From NCBI GenBank assembly GCA_020622085.1, contig JAHRYM010000001.1:1-64000 (forward strand): 64,000 nucleotides of DNA, read 5' to 3'. The stretch comes from Paracoccaceae bacterium. Lineage in GTDB: Bacteria > Pseudomonadota > Alphaproteobacteria > Rhodobacterales > Rhodobacteraceae. The translations under genes and the position numbers were made by a program. Below, piece by piece: positions 17,939 through 26,789 of this stretch. How positions within the stretch are numbered: the first letter of the stretch is position 1; every line of letters starts with the position of its first letter. The notes beneath the pieces are model-generated. The model saw nothing but the letters and a program-made list of their open reading frames with translations, was not told the origin of the DNA and did no database searches.

Positions 17939-19495
17939 ATGTCTGCCTTGATTACCCGTCGTTCACTGCTTCTGTCTGCGGGCGCCGTCGCCGGTGCCGG
18001 CCTGATCGGCCTCTCCTCCAGGCCTGCGCTGGCGCAGGACGGCCCGAAAAAGGGCGGCACCTTCCGTCTGGCCATCGCCGATTTCGATACCGGCGACACG
18101 CTCGATCCGCAGCTGAACGAGACGCGGTTCATGATGAACCTGCACTATTCCCTGCGCAACAACCTGATCGAGGTCGGCCCCGGCGGCGTGCTGCAACCGG
18201 AGCTGGCGACGGAATGGGGCTCGAACGCCGAGTCCACCGTCTGGACCTTCAAGCTGCGTGACGGGGTGACCTTCCACAACGGCAAGACGATGACGGCCGA
18301 TGACGTGGTCTGGTCGGTCAACCTGCATCGCGGCCCCGATACGGTGTCCGAGGCGAAATCGCTGATGGCCGCGATCACCGATGTGCAGGCCAGCGCGCCG
18401 AACGAGGTCACGATCACGCTGGCCGCGCCGAATGCGGGCTTTGCCTCGCTGATGTCGATGACGAACCTGCTGATCGTCCCGGCCGAGGACACCGACTTTG
18501 CCGCCGGGATCGGCACCGGCGGCTATACGCTGGAAAGCTTCGAGCCCGGCGTCAGCGCGCGCGTGCTGCGCAATCCGAACTACTGGAAAGAGGGCCGCGC
18601 CCATTTCGACGCGGTGGAGTTCAAGGCGATCCGCGACGTCAACGCCCGGCTGACGGCGCTGCAGACCGGCCAGATCGACGCGATGAACTATGTCGATGCC
18701 ACGACGGCCAACCTTCTGAAGGCGATGCCGAACATGCAGCTGATCCAGACCCAGGGGAAGATGCACTATGCCTTCTCGATGCGGGTGACGGACGGCCCGT
18801 TCAGCGACCCCGACGTGCGCCGGGCGATGAAGCTGGCGATCAACCGCGAGGATATCGTCGCCAAGATCCTGTCCGGCTTCGGCTCGATCGCCAACGACCA
18901 GCCGATCTCGGCCGCCTATCCGGACCACAACCCGGACCTGCCGCAGACTGCCTACGACCCCGATCAGGCCCGCGCCCTGTTCAAGAAGGCCGGCGTCGAA
19001 GGCGCGAAGATCCCGCTGCATGTGGCCGACACGCCCTTCACCGGCGCGGTGGATGCGGCGCGGCTTTACCGCGAACACGCCGCCGCCGCCGGGATCGAGC
19101 TGGACGTGGTGCGCGAGCCGGACGATGGCTACTGGTCGAACATCTGGGGCAAGAAACCCTTCTTCGCGACGAAATGGTCGGGCCGCGTCAACGAGGATGC
19201 CATGCTCTCGCTGGCCTATTCGCGCGAAAGCATCGGCAGCTGGAACGAGACCGGCTGGGACAACGAGGCCTTCAACACCACCCTCCTTGCCGCCCGTGGC
19301 GAGAAGGACGAGGCGAAGCGGCGCGCGCTTTACTGGGAATGTCAGCGCCTGATCCATGACGACTGCGGGCTGGTCGCCCCGGTCTGGCCGGATTTCCTGG
19401 ATGCCACCTCCTCCAACGTCCGGCACGGCGACCTTGCCTCGGACTGGGAGCTGGACGGCGCCCGCGCGGCCGAACGCTGGTGGTTCGCCGCCTGA
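17939..19495 (+). CDS. ABC transporter solute-binding protein, family 5 (DppA/OppA type), Tat-exported
   Basis: Periplasmic ligand-binding protein of the importer encoded 4 kb upstream, 518 residues. The N-terminus has a twin-arginine signal (ITRRSLLLSAGAVAGAG) with a likely cleavage after PALA. The SBP_bac_5 pattern is visible: LDPQLNETRFMMNLHYSL, LQPELATEWG, WTFKLRDGVTFHNGKTMTADDVVWS, and LAINREDIVAKIL. It is intact although one permease and the ATPase are broken, so it may bind ligand for a different transporter or be a recent orphan. It is the first of three co-directional genes ending with the aminotransferase. Confidence 0.9.
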   Translation: MSALITRRSLLLSAGAVAGAGLIGLSSRPALAQDGPKKGGTFRLAIADFDTGDTLDPQLNETRFMMNLHYSLRNNLIEVGPGGVLQPELATEWGSNAESTVWTFKLRDGVTFHNGKTMTADDVVWSVNLHRGPDTVSEAKSLMAAITDVQASAPNEVTITLAAPNAGFASLMSMTNLLIVPAEDTDFAAGIGTGGYTLESFEPGVSARVLRNPNYWKEGRAHFDAVEFKAIRDVNARLTALQTGQIDAMNYVDATTANLLKAMPNMQLIQTQGKMHYAFSMRVTDGPFSDPDVRRAMKLAINREDIVAKILSGFGSIANDQPISAAYPDHNPDLPQTAYDPDQARALFKKAGVEGAKIPLHVADTPFTGAVDAARLYREHAAAAGIELDVVREPDDGYWSNIWGKKPFFATKWSGRVNEDAMLSLAYSRESIGSWNETGWDNEAFNTTLLAARGEKDEAKRRALYWECQRLIHDDCGLVAPVWPDFLDATSSNVRHGDLASDWELDGARAAERWWFAA

Positions 19496-19557
19496 CCGGC
19501 AGGACGCCCGATGCCGGGGCGCGCAGGCGTGCCCCGGCCCCCGCCGATGGAGAGGCA

Positions 19558-20952
19558 ATGACAGACCCCGCCTTCAAGCATCCCGCCGCGCCCGCGGCGC
19601 TGGCGGCGCTGCGCCCGCTTCTGGGCGACCGGATTTCCGCCGGCCCGTCGATCCGCGCCCTGCATGGCGCGGGGGAAAGCTGGCTGCCCGCCGCCCCGCC
19701 CGATCTGGTGGCGATGGCGACGACGACCGAGGAAGTGTCCCGCATCCTTGCCACCTGCAACGACCTCGGCTTGCCGGTGATCCCCTTCGGCGCCGGATCC
19801 TCGATCGAGGGCCAGATCCACGCGCCCTTGGGAGGGCTGTCGCTGGACCTGTCCGGCATGGCCCGGATCCTGCGGATCGGCGCCGAGGACATGGACTGCA
19901 CCGTGCAATGCGGCGTCACCCGCCGGCGCCTGAACGAGGAGCTGCGCGCCACCGGCCTGTTCTTCCCGGTCGATCTGGGGGCCGAGGCGACGCTGGGCGG
20001 CATGGCCTCGACCCGCGCCTCGGGCACGACGACGGTGCGCTACGGCTCGATGCGAGAGCTGGTGCTGGGCCTGACGGTCGTCCTGCCCGACGGCCGGATC
20101 GTCCGGACCGGCGGGCGGGCGCGCAAATCCGCGGCCGGCTATGACCTGACCCATCTTTTCGTCGGCGCCGAGGGGACGTTGGGGGTGATCACCGAGCTGA
20201 CCCTGCGCCTGTTCGGCCAGCCCGAGGCGCGCCAGACGCTCCTGTGCAGTTTCCCCGACATTGCCGCCGCCACCGCTACCGTGGTCGCCGCCCTGCAATG
20301 CGGGCTGGGCCTGAACCGGATCGAGCTTGCCGACCGGCTGCAGATGCAGGCGATCAACCGTCACACCGGATCGGACCTGCCGGATGCGCCCGCGCTCTGG
20401 GTCGAGCTGGTGGGCTCTCCTCCCGCCGTGGCGCATGACCTTGGCCTGTTCCGGGGTATCGCGGCGGATGCCGGGGCGCTGCGGCAGGACGTTGCCGAAA
20501 GCGCCGACGCGGCAAATGCGCTGTGGCGGCTGCGCCATTCGGCGCTTTACGCCTCACGCGCGCTGCGGCCGGGGTTGAAGGGCATCTCGACCGATGTCTG
20601 CGTGCCGATCTCGGCGCTGCCCGAATGTATCGACCGCATCCTTGCCGTGGTGGCCGAGACCGCCATCCCCGCGCCGCTGGTGGGCCATGTCGGAGACGGC
20701 AACTTTCACCTTGTCCTGTTGTTCGACCCCTCCGACCCGAAGGAAACCGAGGCTGCCCGCCGGATCAATGCCCGGCTGATCGACATCGCGCTGGAACTGG
20801 GCGGCATCTCGACTGGAGAGCATGGGGTGGGCCTGGGCAAGAAGCCCTACATGGCCGACGAGCACGGCCCCGCGCTGGGGCTGATGCGCCAGATCAAGCA
20901 GGCCATCGACCCGCGCGGCATCATGAACCCGTCGAAAATCTTTGATGTCTGA
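19558..20952 (+). CDS. FAD-linked oxidase, GlcD / D-lactate dehydrogenase type
   Basis: Flavoprotein dehydrogenase of about 464 residues that probably oxidises a D-2-hydroxy acid to the 2-oxo acid. The FAD_binding_4 domain shows PVIPFGAGSSIEGQ (about residue 79) and TLGGMASTRASGTTTVRYG (about 145); the C-terminal oxidase domain has VGHVGDGNFH and ISTGEHGVGLGKKPYM with the conserved histidines. I start at ATG 19558, where GGAGAGGCA precedes; an upstream GTG extension overlaps the previous gene. It lies 16 nt before an aminotransferase, suggesting that the 2-oxo acid made here is transaminated next. Confidence 0.88.
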   Translation: MTDPAFKHPAAPAALAALRPLLGDRISAGPSIRALHGAGESWLPAAPPDLVAMATTTEEVSRILATCNDLGLPVIPFGAGSSIEGQIHAPLGGLSLDLSGMARILRIGAEDMDCTVQCGVTRRRLNEELRATGLFFPVDLGAEATLGGMASTRASGTTTVRYGSMRELVLGLTVVLPDGRIVRTGGRARKSAAGYDLTHLFVGAEGTLGVITELTLRLFGQPEARQTLLCSFPDIAAATATVVAALQCGLGLNRIELADRLQMQAINRHTGSDLPDAPALWVELVGSPPAVAHDLGLFRGIAADAGALRQDVAESADAANALWRLRHSALYASRALRPGLKGISTDVCVPISALPECIDRILAVVAETAIPAPLVGHVGDGNFHLVLLFDPSDPKETEAARRINARLIDIALELGGISTGEHGVGLGKKPYMADEHGPALGLMRQIKQAIDPRGIMNPSKIFDV

Positions 20953-20968
20953 CCCGGAAAGGCGACAG

Positions 20969-22081
20969 ATGACCCTTCACAGCAGCCTCATCCGCCCCGA
21001 GATCGAGGGCCTGCCGACCTATAACGCCGGGCTGGCCGCCTCGCGGTTCCAGGCGGTCTATGGCGTGCCGCTGCGGGCCAAGCTGGACAGCAACGAAAAC
21101 CCGCTGGGGCCATCGCCCGCCGCGATCGCCGCCGCCCTTGCCGCCGCGCAGGGGCTGGGGCGCTATCCCGACGCCTCCGGCGCCGCGCTGCGCACCGCGC
21201 TGGCAGACCGCCTTGGCACCAGCCCCGACCGGATCATCCTGGGCAACGGATCCGAGGATCTGATCGGCGTCATCTACCGCACCGTCCTGCGTCCCGGCGA
21301 CCATGTGGTGACGGTCTGCCCGTCCTTCGGGCTGCATGAATTCGCCGCCCAGGCCTGCGGGGCCAGGGTGACCAAGGTTCCGTTCCCGGCCGACTGGCGC
21401 TTTCCGGTCGAGGGCTTGCTGGCCGCGATGGGGACGGGCGCACGGGTGCTGATCTTCTCGTCGCCCGGCAACCCCGCCGGCCCCGCGATCACGGCGGCGG
21501 ATTTCGCCCGCCTGATCGCCGGCACGCCGCCGGATACGCTGGTCGTCTTTGACGAGGCCTATGTCGAATACCTGGACCCCGAGGCGCGGTTCGACGCCCT
21601 GGAACTGCTCGCTGCCTCGGGCCTCGCGTGGATTTCGCTGCGCACCTTCTCCAAGGCCCATGGCCTGGCCGGGGCGCGGGTGGGCTATGGCCTGGCCCAT
21701 GCGGCCGGGCTGGTGGCGGCGATGGCGAAGGCCCGCAATCCCTTTGCCGTCAACGCGGTGGCCGAGGCGGCGGCACTGGCGGCGCTGGGCGATGACGGGC
21801 ACCTTGCCCAAGGCGTCGCGCTTGCCCAGGCCGAACGGCGGCGCGTGTCGGCGGCGCTGGCCGCAACCGGCGTCACCTGCGCCCCAAGCCAGACGAATTT
21901 CCTGTTCTTCGACTGCGGCGGCCCCGCGGCCGAAACAGCGGAACGGCTGCGCCAGCGCGGGATCCTGATCAAGGCCTGGATGGAGCCGCCCTTCGGCACC
22001 TGGGCAAGGGTGACCATGGGCACCGGCGATGAGAACGACCTTTTCCTTGGCGCCCTGCGGCAGATCCGCGACAGCCGCTAA
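20969..22081 (+). CDS. Class I/II aminotransferase, HisC-like
   Basis: PLP-dependent aminotransferase of 370 residues in the histidinol-phosphate aminotransferase subgroup. Motifs are LDSNENPLGPSP near residue 36, YPDASG, GNGSEDLI near 92, VVFDEAYVEY near 191, and the PLP lysine in RTFSKAHGLAGARVGYG near 220. HisC relatives act on histidinol phosphate or on aromatic and imidazole 2-oxo acids. Placement after a D-hydroxyacid oxidase and outside a his operon points to a catabolic or salvage role. I start at ATG 20969 (GGAAAGGCGAC before it); upstream TTG/ATG at 20942-20945 overlap the previous gene. The biosynthetic hisC is expected elsewhere. Confidence 0.85.
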   Translation: MTLHSSLIRPEIEGLPTYNAGLAASRFQAVYGVPLRAKLDSNENPLGPSPAAIAAALAAAQGLGRYPDASGAALRTALADRLGTSPDRIILGNGSEDLIGVIYRTVLRPGDHVVTVCPSFGLHEFAAQACGARVTKVPFPADWRFPVEGLLAAMGTGARVLIFSSPGNPAGPAITAADFARLIAGTPPDTLVVFDEAYVEYLDPEARFDALELLAASGLAWISLRTFSKAHGLAGARVGYGLAHAAGLVAAMAKARNPFAVNAVAEAAALAALGDDGHLAQGVALAQAERRRVSAALAATGVTCAPSQTNFLFFDCGGPAAETAERLRQRGILIKAWMEPPFGTWARVTMGTGDENDLFLGALRQIRDSR

Positions 22082-22171
22082 CCCGAGGTCTCGCGGCCCG
22101 CCTTGCAGGTGCTTCGGATGATCGGGCCTCGATCACCATGAAGGCAGAGCGCGGGGAAACGCCGAATGCGT

Positions 22172-22993
22172 TCAGTATTGACCGTAGGTATATCCGACCG
22201 AGTCATCCTGATAGCGACACTTGTTGAGGACGATCCCCAGCACGTTCGTCAGGCCCGCCAGTTCCTTTTCACACAGGTCGATGTTGCTCATCGTCGTGCT
22301 TTCCGACGCAGTGACCAGCAGCGCGCTGTCGCAGTTGCCAAGGAAGCCGAGGTTATCATCGCTTGCCAGCAGCGGCGACATGTCGAAGATCAGGATATCG
22401 GGGCGCCACTGGGCCTCGATTTCGTGCAGCACGGTGATTGTCTGGGGCGACTGCAGCAGTTCGGCCGGATGAGAGGCTGGCGCCTTGTTCATGGCAACCA
22501 GCAGGTTGTCGCCGTAGCGCATGGCACAGTCGGCCAGATCGGCCTTGCGCTCCAGTGCTTCCCAGAAGGACGACCGCACCGATCCGCCAAGTGCCTTCAG
22601 CAGCGACGGGCGGCGCAGGTCCAGATCTACCAGCATGACCCGCAGATCCTTCTGCCGCGCCAGGCTGAAGGCGAGGTTCATCGAGATCGTCGTCTTGCCG
22701 CAGCCCGGATCGGGCGAGGTTATCGCCAGACGGCGCCAGCCCTTTTCCTTCATCGCGCGCATTGTCCGCGACCGGAGCATGTCATAGGGCCCGGCATCCT
22801 TGCCGCCCCTGAGCGCCGTGATCCGATACTTGTGGGCGCGGTCTTCATCGACGTGAAATTCGGGCAGTGACGACCAGAGCGTATCGATCGCAGCGGGTGA
22901 TGCCGCCTTGGTGCCCCCGTCGAGCGGCCCTGCCCCCAGCGCCGACTGTCTCATCTCGCGCGCCTTGGCCAATGCGGCTTCAAGTCTTTCCAT
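22172..22993 (-). CDS. Exopolysaccharide tyrosine autokinase, CpsD/CapB type
   Basis: Cytoplasmic BY-kinase ATPase of 273 residues that should pair with the chain-length protein encoded just upstream to control polysaccharide polymerisation. Walker A is SPDPGCGKTTISMN (about residue 100), Walker A' is VMLVDLDLRRPSLLKAL, and Walker B is PDILIFDMSPLL. The tail VGYTYGQY gives three tyrosines for autophosphorylation, fewer than many BY-kinases. The start ATG 22991-22993 gives MERLEAALAKARE; a longer frame upstream lacks support. It lies 43 nt after the Wzz-like gene, so kinase and membrane adaptor are separate proteins. Confidence 0.88.
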   Translation of the reverse strand: MERLEAALAKAREMRQSALGAGPLDGGTKAASPAAIDTLWSSLPEFHVDEDRAHKYRITALRGGKDAGPYDMLRSRTMRAMKEKGWRRLAITSPDPGCGKTTISMNLAFSLARQKDLRVMLVDLDLRRPSLLKALGGSVRSSFWEALERKADLADCAMRYGDNLLVAMNKAPASHPAELLQSPQTITVLHEIEAQWRPDILIFDMSPLLASDDNLGFLGNCDSALLVTASESTTMSNIDLCEKELAGLTNVLGIVLNKCRYQDDSVGYTYGQY

Positions 22994-23036
22994 AACACAA
23001 ATTCCTGTTTTGCTTCGCCGGGGCGCAGCGGCCGGG

Positions 23037-24593
23037 TTACATGCGGATGCCGATCTTGCCGGCGGCCCTGGACAGCAGGACGTCAAGCGGAAGGTAGTAG
23101 ATGTGAACTGCGTAGATCAGCGCCGGGATCCCGATCACCGCAAGACCGAGAAGCGCCAGGAACATCGACCGGCGCGCGACTGCCTCGTGCGGCGTGCGCA
23201 TGTAGGGGACGGTCGCGATAGGCGTGATGCCGAAGGCCTTCACCAGATCCTTGGGCCGGCGCACCGAACGGTTCATCAATTCGATCAGGACGATCGTCCC
23301 CAGACCAAGGAGGATGCCGCCGAAGACGCCACCGACCGCGATCAGCAGCCGCTTGGGCTTGATCGGCCGATCAGGCACCGTAGCCCCCTCGATTACCGCG
23401 ACCTTTTCACCCTTGGACATCGACTCGATGCGATCTGCCGCCGCGGCCTGCGACTGTTTCGCCACGGCCGTGTTGTATTGCGACTGGATGTTCATCAGGT
23501 CGCGGTTCAGTCCATCAAGGGCAATCTGGTTGGCGGGCGTGCGGTCGATCGTGTCGGTGATTGCGTCAAGCTGTTCCTGCAACTGGTCGCGCGTGGTTCC
23601 CGATTGCGCGATCCGCGCGTCGATGGAAGCGATCTGCACATCCAGCATCGAGGCCGGCGAGCCGGCAGGCGCCGTGGCCCCGGTGCCGGGCGTGGCCGGA
23701 ACCTGTGCCTTTACGATGTTTTCCTGCTGCGCAATCTGCGCCCGCAGCATCTTTATCTTGGGGTTGTCCTCGGAATAGATCGCCAGCGCCTGTTGCAACT
23801 GGGCCTGAAGGGCCGCCAGTTGCTTGGCCTCGGGCGTCTGGGCGGCGGCACTGTTGGCGGCGTCGATCTGACCGGTCGAATTGAAGATGGCGATCAGGCG
23901 CGCGCGTTCTTCCTTCAACGAGGATATATTCCGCTCTTCCGTGGAAATCCGGTCCTGAAGACTGGTTTGCTGGGTCAGCCGGAACGACAGCGTGTCGGGC
24001 AGCGCGTCCTTGTTTTCTTCCTTGAAGGCGAGGATCTTGGTGGTCAGCGCGTCAAGCTGCAGGCCCAGCGTCTTCACGTCCTGGTCGAAGAACCCGAGCG
24101 TGTCGCGCGTGGCTTCGGTGCGGGTGGCCACGCTGTCTTTCAGGACCAGCGTCACATACTGGTTGACGACTTCGGCTGTTGCCTTGGCGCTTGGGCCGGA
24201 AAACCCGATCGTCATCACGGTGGCCTGTTCCTTGCCGGCCTTGTTGGTGATCGAGGTCTGCGAACGCATCGCATCAACGATATCGTCGGGGGACATGCCT
24301 TCGATGTTGCGGATCGCCTTCTGGTCCTTGGCGATCTGCAGCAGGTTGGCGCGGGTCATCAGTTTGGACTGCATGACCTGCAACTGCTCCAGCGCGGCGG
24401 ATTGGACGGTCGGCGGGGCAAGCTGGCCCGGAATCTGCGCCGGCTCGACCAGCAGGATCGCCTGGGCCCAATAGGTCGGTGGCAGCAGCACGGCGGCCGC
24501 AATCGCAGCGGCCCCGACGAGCGAGGCCACGAAGATGAAATACTGAATGCGCCGCAGGAAGACAGCGATGTAGTAATTGAAGTCCAGGTTCAT
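23037..24593 (-). CDS. Polysaccharide chain-length determinant, Wzz/GumC family
   Basis: Inner-membrane co-polymerase of 518 residues. One membrane helix near the N-terminus (FIFVASLVGAAAIAAAVLLP) and another region near the C-terminus (LLIAVGGVFGGILLGLGTIVL, later LALLGLAVIGIPALIYAV) flank a long periplasmic coiled-coil, with alternating charged heptads from about 170 to 390. The N-terminal Wzz domain and C-terminal G-rich segment match exosortase-associated chain-length proteins. Its start overlaps the stop of the ATPase gene upstream (ATGA), giving an operon ATPase, Wzz, kinase. Confidence 0.87.
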   Translation of the reverse strand: MNLDFNYYIAVFLRRIQYFIFVASLVGAAAIAAAVLLPPTYWAQAILLVEPAQIPGQLAPPTVQSAALEQLQVMQSKLMTRANLLQIAKDQKAIRNIEGMSPDDIVDAMRSQTSITNKAGKEQATVMTIGFSGPSAKATAEVVNQYVTLVLKDSVATRTEATRDTLGFFDQDVKTLGLQLDALTTKILAFKEENKDALPDTLSFRLTQQTSLQDRISTEERNISSLKEERARLIAIFNSTGQIDAANSAAAQTPEAKQLAALQAQLQQALAIYSEDNPKIKMLRAQIAQQENIVKAQVPATPGTGATAPAGSPASMLDVQIASIDARIAQSGTTRDQLQEQLDAITDTIDRTPANQIALDGLNRDLMNIQSQYNTAVAKQSQAAAADRIESMSKGEKVAVIEGATVPDRPIKPKRLLIAVGGVFGGILLGLGTIVLIELMNRSVRRPKDLVKAFGITPIATVPYMRTPHEAVARRSMFLALLGLAVIGIPALIYAVHIYYLPLDVLLSRAAGKIGIRM

Positions 24594-25480
24594 TTTCTTT
24601 TCTCTTCCTCGGCCGCGATCTGGGCTGCAAAGAACACACCGTCATCCAGGACCGACTGCACGATCCGTTCGTCGACGTGGTGATGATCCATGCTCCAAGC
24701 GTAGAGTAATGCCATATCGCACAACTGATTGACCAGACGGGGCACGCCATGGGTCACCCGGTGGATCATGCTTGCGGCCTGCGGGGTGATTTCCTGCCCG
24801 GTGCCGCCGGCGGCGCGCAGCCGATGGGCGACGAGTTCCCGCACCGCCTTTTCGTCAAGGGGCATCAGGTGGAAACTTGCGGCGATTCGCTGTGCAAGCT
24901 GGCGCAGCGAGGGGTCGAGCACCATCTCGCGCAGTTCGGGTTGCCCGACCAGAACCAACTGGATGATTTCATCCTTGCCGGAGTTGATGTTGGTCAGCAT
25001 CCGCAGTTCTTCCAGGCTTTCGGCCGAAAGGTTCTGGGCTTCGTCGAAGATCAGCACGACCCGCCGGCCGGAGGCGTATTCTTCGATCAGGAAATCCTGA
25101 AGTTTCTGGAAAAGCTGGACATACCCGACAGCCGGATCGAAGGGCACACCAAGGCTGTTCAGAACCCATTGAATCAGCTCGCCGCGTCCGCCCTGGGCAT
25201 TCGAGATAAGCCCGACCGTCACCTTGCCTTCGAACTGCCGCAGCAGTTCACGCAGCAAGGTCGTCTTGCCGCAGCCGACGCCACCTGTGACCAGCGTGAT
25301 CGGCGCGCGCGACAGGATGCCGAACTCGAGAACGGAATAGGCCCGCCGGTGCTGGGCCGACCAGAACAGGAAATCGGGATCCGGCACCAGGGTGAAGGGA
25401 CGCTCCCTGAACCCGAAGAAATCCATGTAGAAGCCGACATTCCCAACGTCGTCCTTGCGGGTCTCAGCGACCTTGTTCAT
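24590..25480 (-). CDS. Exosortase-system AAA ATPase (XrtA-associated, GspA/ExeA type)
   Basis: AAA ATPase of 296 residues. Walker A is TGGVGCGKTTLLRELL (about residue 62), Walker B is RRVVLIFDEAQNLSAE (about 140), with sensor and arginine regions (LVLVGQPELREM, LRQLAQRIAASFHLMPL). The N-terminal FYMDFFGFRERPFTLVPDPDFLFWS is typical of the ExeA/GspA group found in EPS loci with exosortases. I start at M5 (MNKVAE), since ATG 25480 has better spacing than the first codon. It opens the minus-strand operon and faces the sugar transferase across 465 nt. Confidence 0.87.
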   Translation of the reverse strand: MNKVAETRKDDVGNVGFYMDFFGFRERPFTLVPDPDFLFWSAQHRRAYSVLEFGILSRAPITLVTGGVGCGKTTLLRELLRQFEGKVTVGLISNAQGGRGELIQWVLNSLGVPFDPAVGYVQLFQKLQDFLIEEYASGRRVVLIFDEAQNLSAESLEELRMLTNINSGKDEIIQLVLVGQPELREMVLDPSLRQLAQRIAASFHLMPLDEKAVRELVAHRLRAAGGTGQEITPQAASMIHRVTHGVPRLVNQLCDMALLYAWSMDHHHVDERIVQSVLDDGVFFAAQIAAEEEKRK

Positions 25481-25945
25481 TCGGCATTCCACTCATATTG
25501 CTACCGCCGCTCGGCGAGGACCGGCCGGGGCGTATCTACCGCGAACCGCATGGTTGTTCACCATGGAATCGACAACAAAACTTCGGCAACTTCATGGCAT
25601 CAATAAGGGGCAATCGGACTGATCGTCGCTGAAGCCGTGTGTAACCGAAGATGAACGCCTGTCATGCCATGCGGGCCACCTGATCGCGCAATCGTGACCT
25701 TGGCGAGATCTGTCCACGATATGGAAACAGTCAAGGGCTCGGTTGCTGATTTGCGCGCCATGCGAAAGGAAATCGCTGGCAAGGCTTTGCTGAAACCTAT
25801 TCTTTTGGCCGATTGAACATTCCTTTGGCGGTCATCGGATGGTAATAATCCGGAGTCGCTGCCGCCATGTGGAATCGGTGTAGTGAGTGTTGCGGGAACC
25901 CGACCACCGGCCTTCGGATCAGGGCCGGACGGGTAGGAGCCTTGT
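25481..25945. other. 465-nt intergenic gap between divergent EPS operons
   Basis: This gap separates the minus-strand ATPase-Wzz-kinase operon from the plus-strand sugar transferase operon and must hold both promoters. I find no convincing protein, RNA gene or long palindrome. A TGGCAAGGCTTTGCT stretch at 25777-25791 recalls a sigma-54 promoter but has GG and GC nine bases apart rather than ten. GGAG at 25935-25938 is the ribosome site of the sugar transferase. Confidence 0.6.
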
Positions 25946-26635
25946 ATGACGGTGCATTTGAACGATCTGGACAAGAACTTGAACCGCTCGAGCGCGCCCC
26001 TGGGGCCGGTCGCCGTGCAATCCCGGCCGGGGCTATACCGAAATGGTATAAAGCGCGCCCTGGACGTGACCGTTGTTGTGATCAGCAGCATCGTCGTCGT
26101 GCCCGTGGTCCTTGTGCTGGCGCTGCTTGTCTGCCTGGATGGACGGTTTCCTTTCTACTGGAACCCGCGCGTCGGACGCGGCGGCCGTAACTTCCGCATG
26201 CTGAAGCTGCGGACGATGGTCCCCAACGCCGACCGGCAACTCGAGCGCCACCTCGCCGCCAACCCGGCGGCACGGGCCGAGTGGGAGGCGACCCAGAAAC
26301 TCAAGCGCGACCCCCGGATCACCTTCGTCGGCCGCTACCTGCGCAAGATGTCGCTCGACGAACTGCCGCAGATGTGGAACGTGCTGACCGGAGAGATGTC
26401 CCTTGTCGGGCCGCGCCCCATGATGCCCTCGCAGCGCGAACTGTATCCTGGCACCGCCTATTATTCGCTGCGCCCCGGAATCACGGGTCCATGGCAGGTT
26501 TCCGACCGCAACGAAGTGTCCTTTGCACAGCGGGCCGATTTCGATCGTCAGTATGAACTGGACGTATCCTTCAAGACGGATGTCCAGCTCCTGCTTGCGA
26601 CGGCGCGTGCTGTCGTCAAGGCCACAGGCTACTGA
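25946..26635 (+). CDS. Undecaprenyl-phosphate sugar transferase (ExoY/WcaJ type)
   Basis: Initiating transferase that puts the first sugar phosphate on the lipid carrier for exopolysaccharide synthesis, 229 residues. It has one N-terminal membrane helix (VVVISSIVVVPVVLVLALLVCL) and a cytoplasmic catalytic domain with FRMLKLRTMVPNAD, the KRDPRITFVGRYLRKMSLDE block and PQMWNVLTGEMSLVGPRP, the family hallmark. The short form with only one helix fits ExoY rather than the long WbaP/WcaJ proteins. GGAG precedes ATG 25946. First gene of the plus-strand exosortase operon. Confidence 0.92.
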   Translation: MTVHLNDLDKNLNRSSAPLGPVAVQSRPGLYRNGIKRALDVTVVVISSIVVVPVVLVLALLVCLDGRFPFYWNPRVGRGGRNFRMLKLRTMVPNADRQLERHLAANPAARAEWEATQKLKRDPRITFVGRYLRKMSLDELPQMWNVLTGEMSLVGPRPMMPSQRELYPGTAYYSLRPGITGPWQVSDRNEVSFAQRADFDRQYELDVSFKTDVQLLLATARAVVKATGY

Positions 26636-26789
26636 TTTTCGGATCGTCACGAAGGGCCATCATGCGCCCGCTTGGTGACAAGCTGACGCAGACGTGACAT
26701 GGCGGCACCAGCCACCGCCACAGTTTGGTGGCAAGTTGCACGCGTTGACGATTCGCGCTGATGCAAGTCAGTGCACACGAGAGGATTAG

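Noticed and set aside
25777-25791. A sigma-54-like promoter TGGCAAGGCTTTGCT
   Set aside because: GG and GC are nine bases apart; the required spacing is ten.
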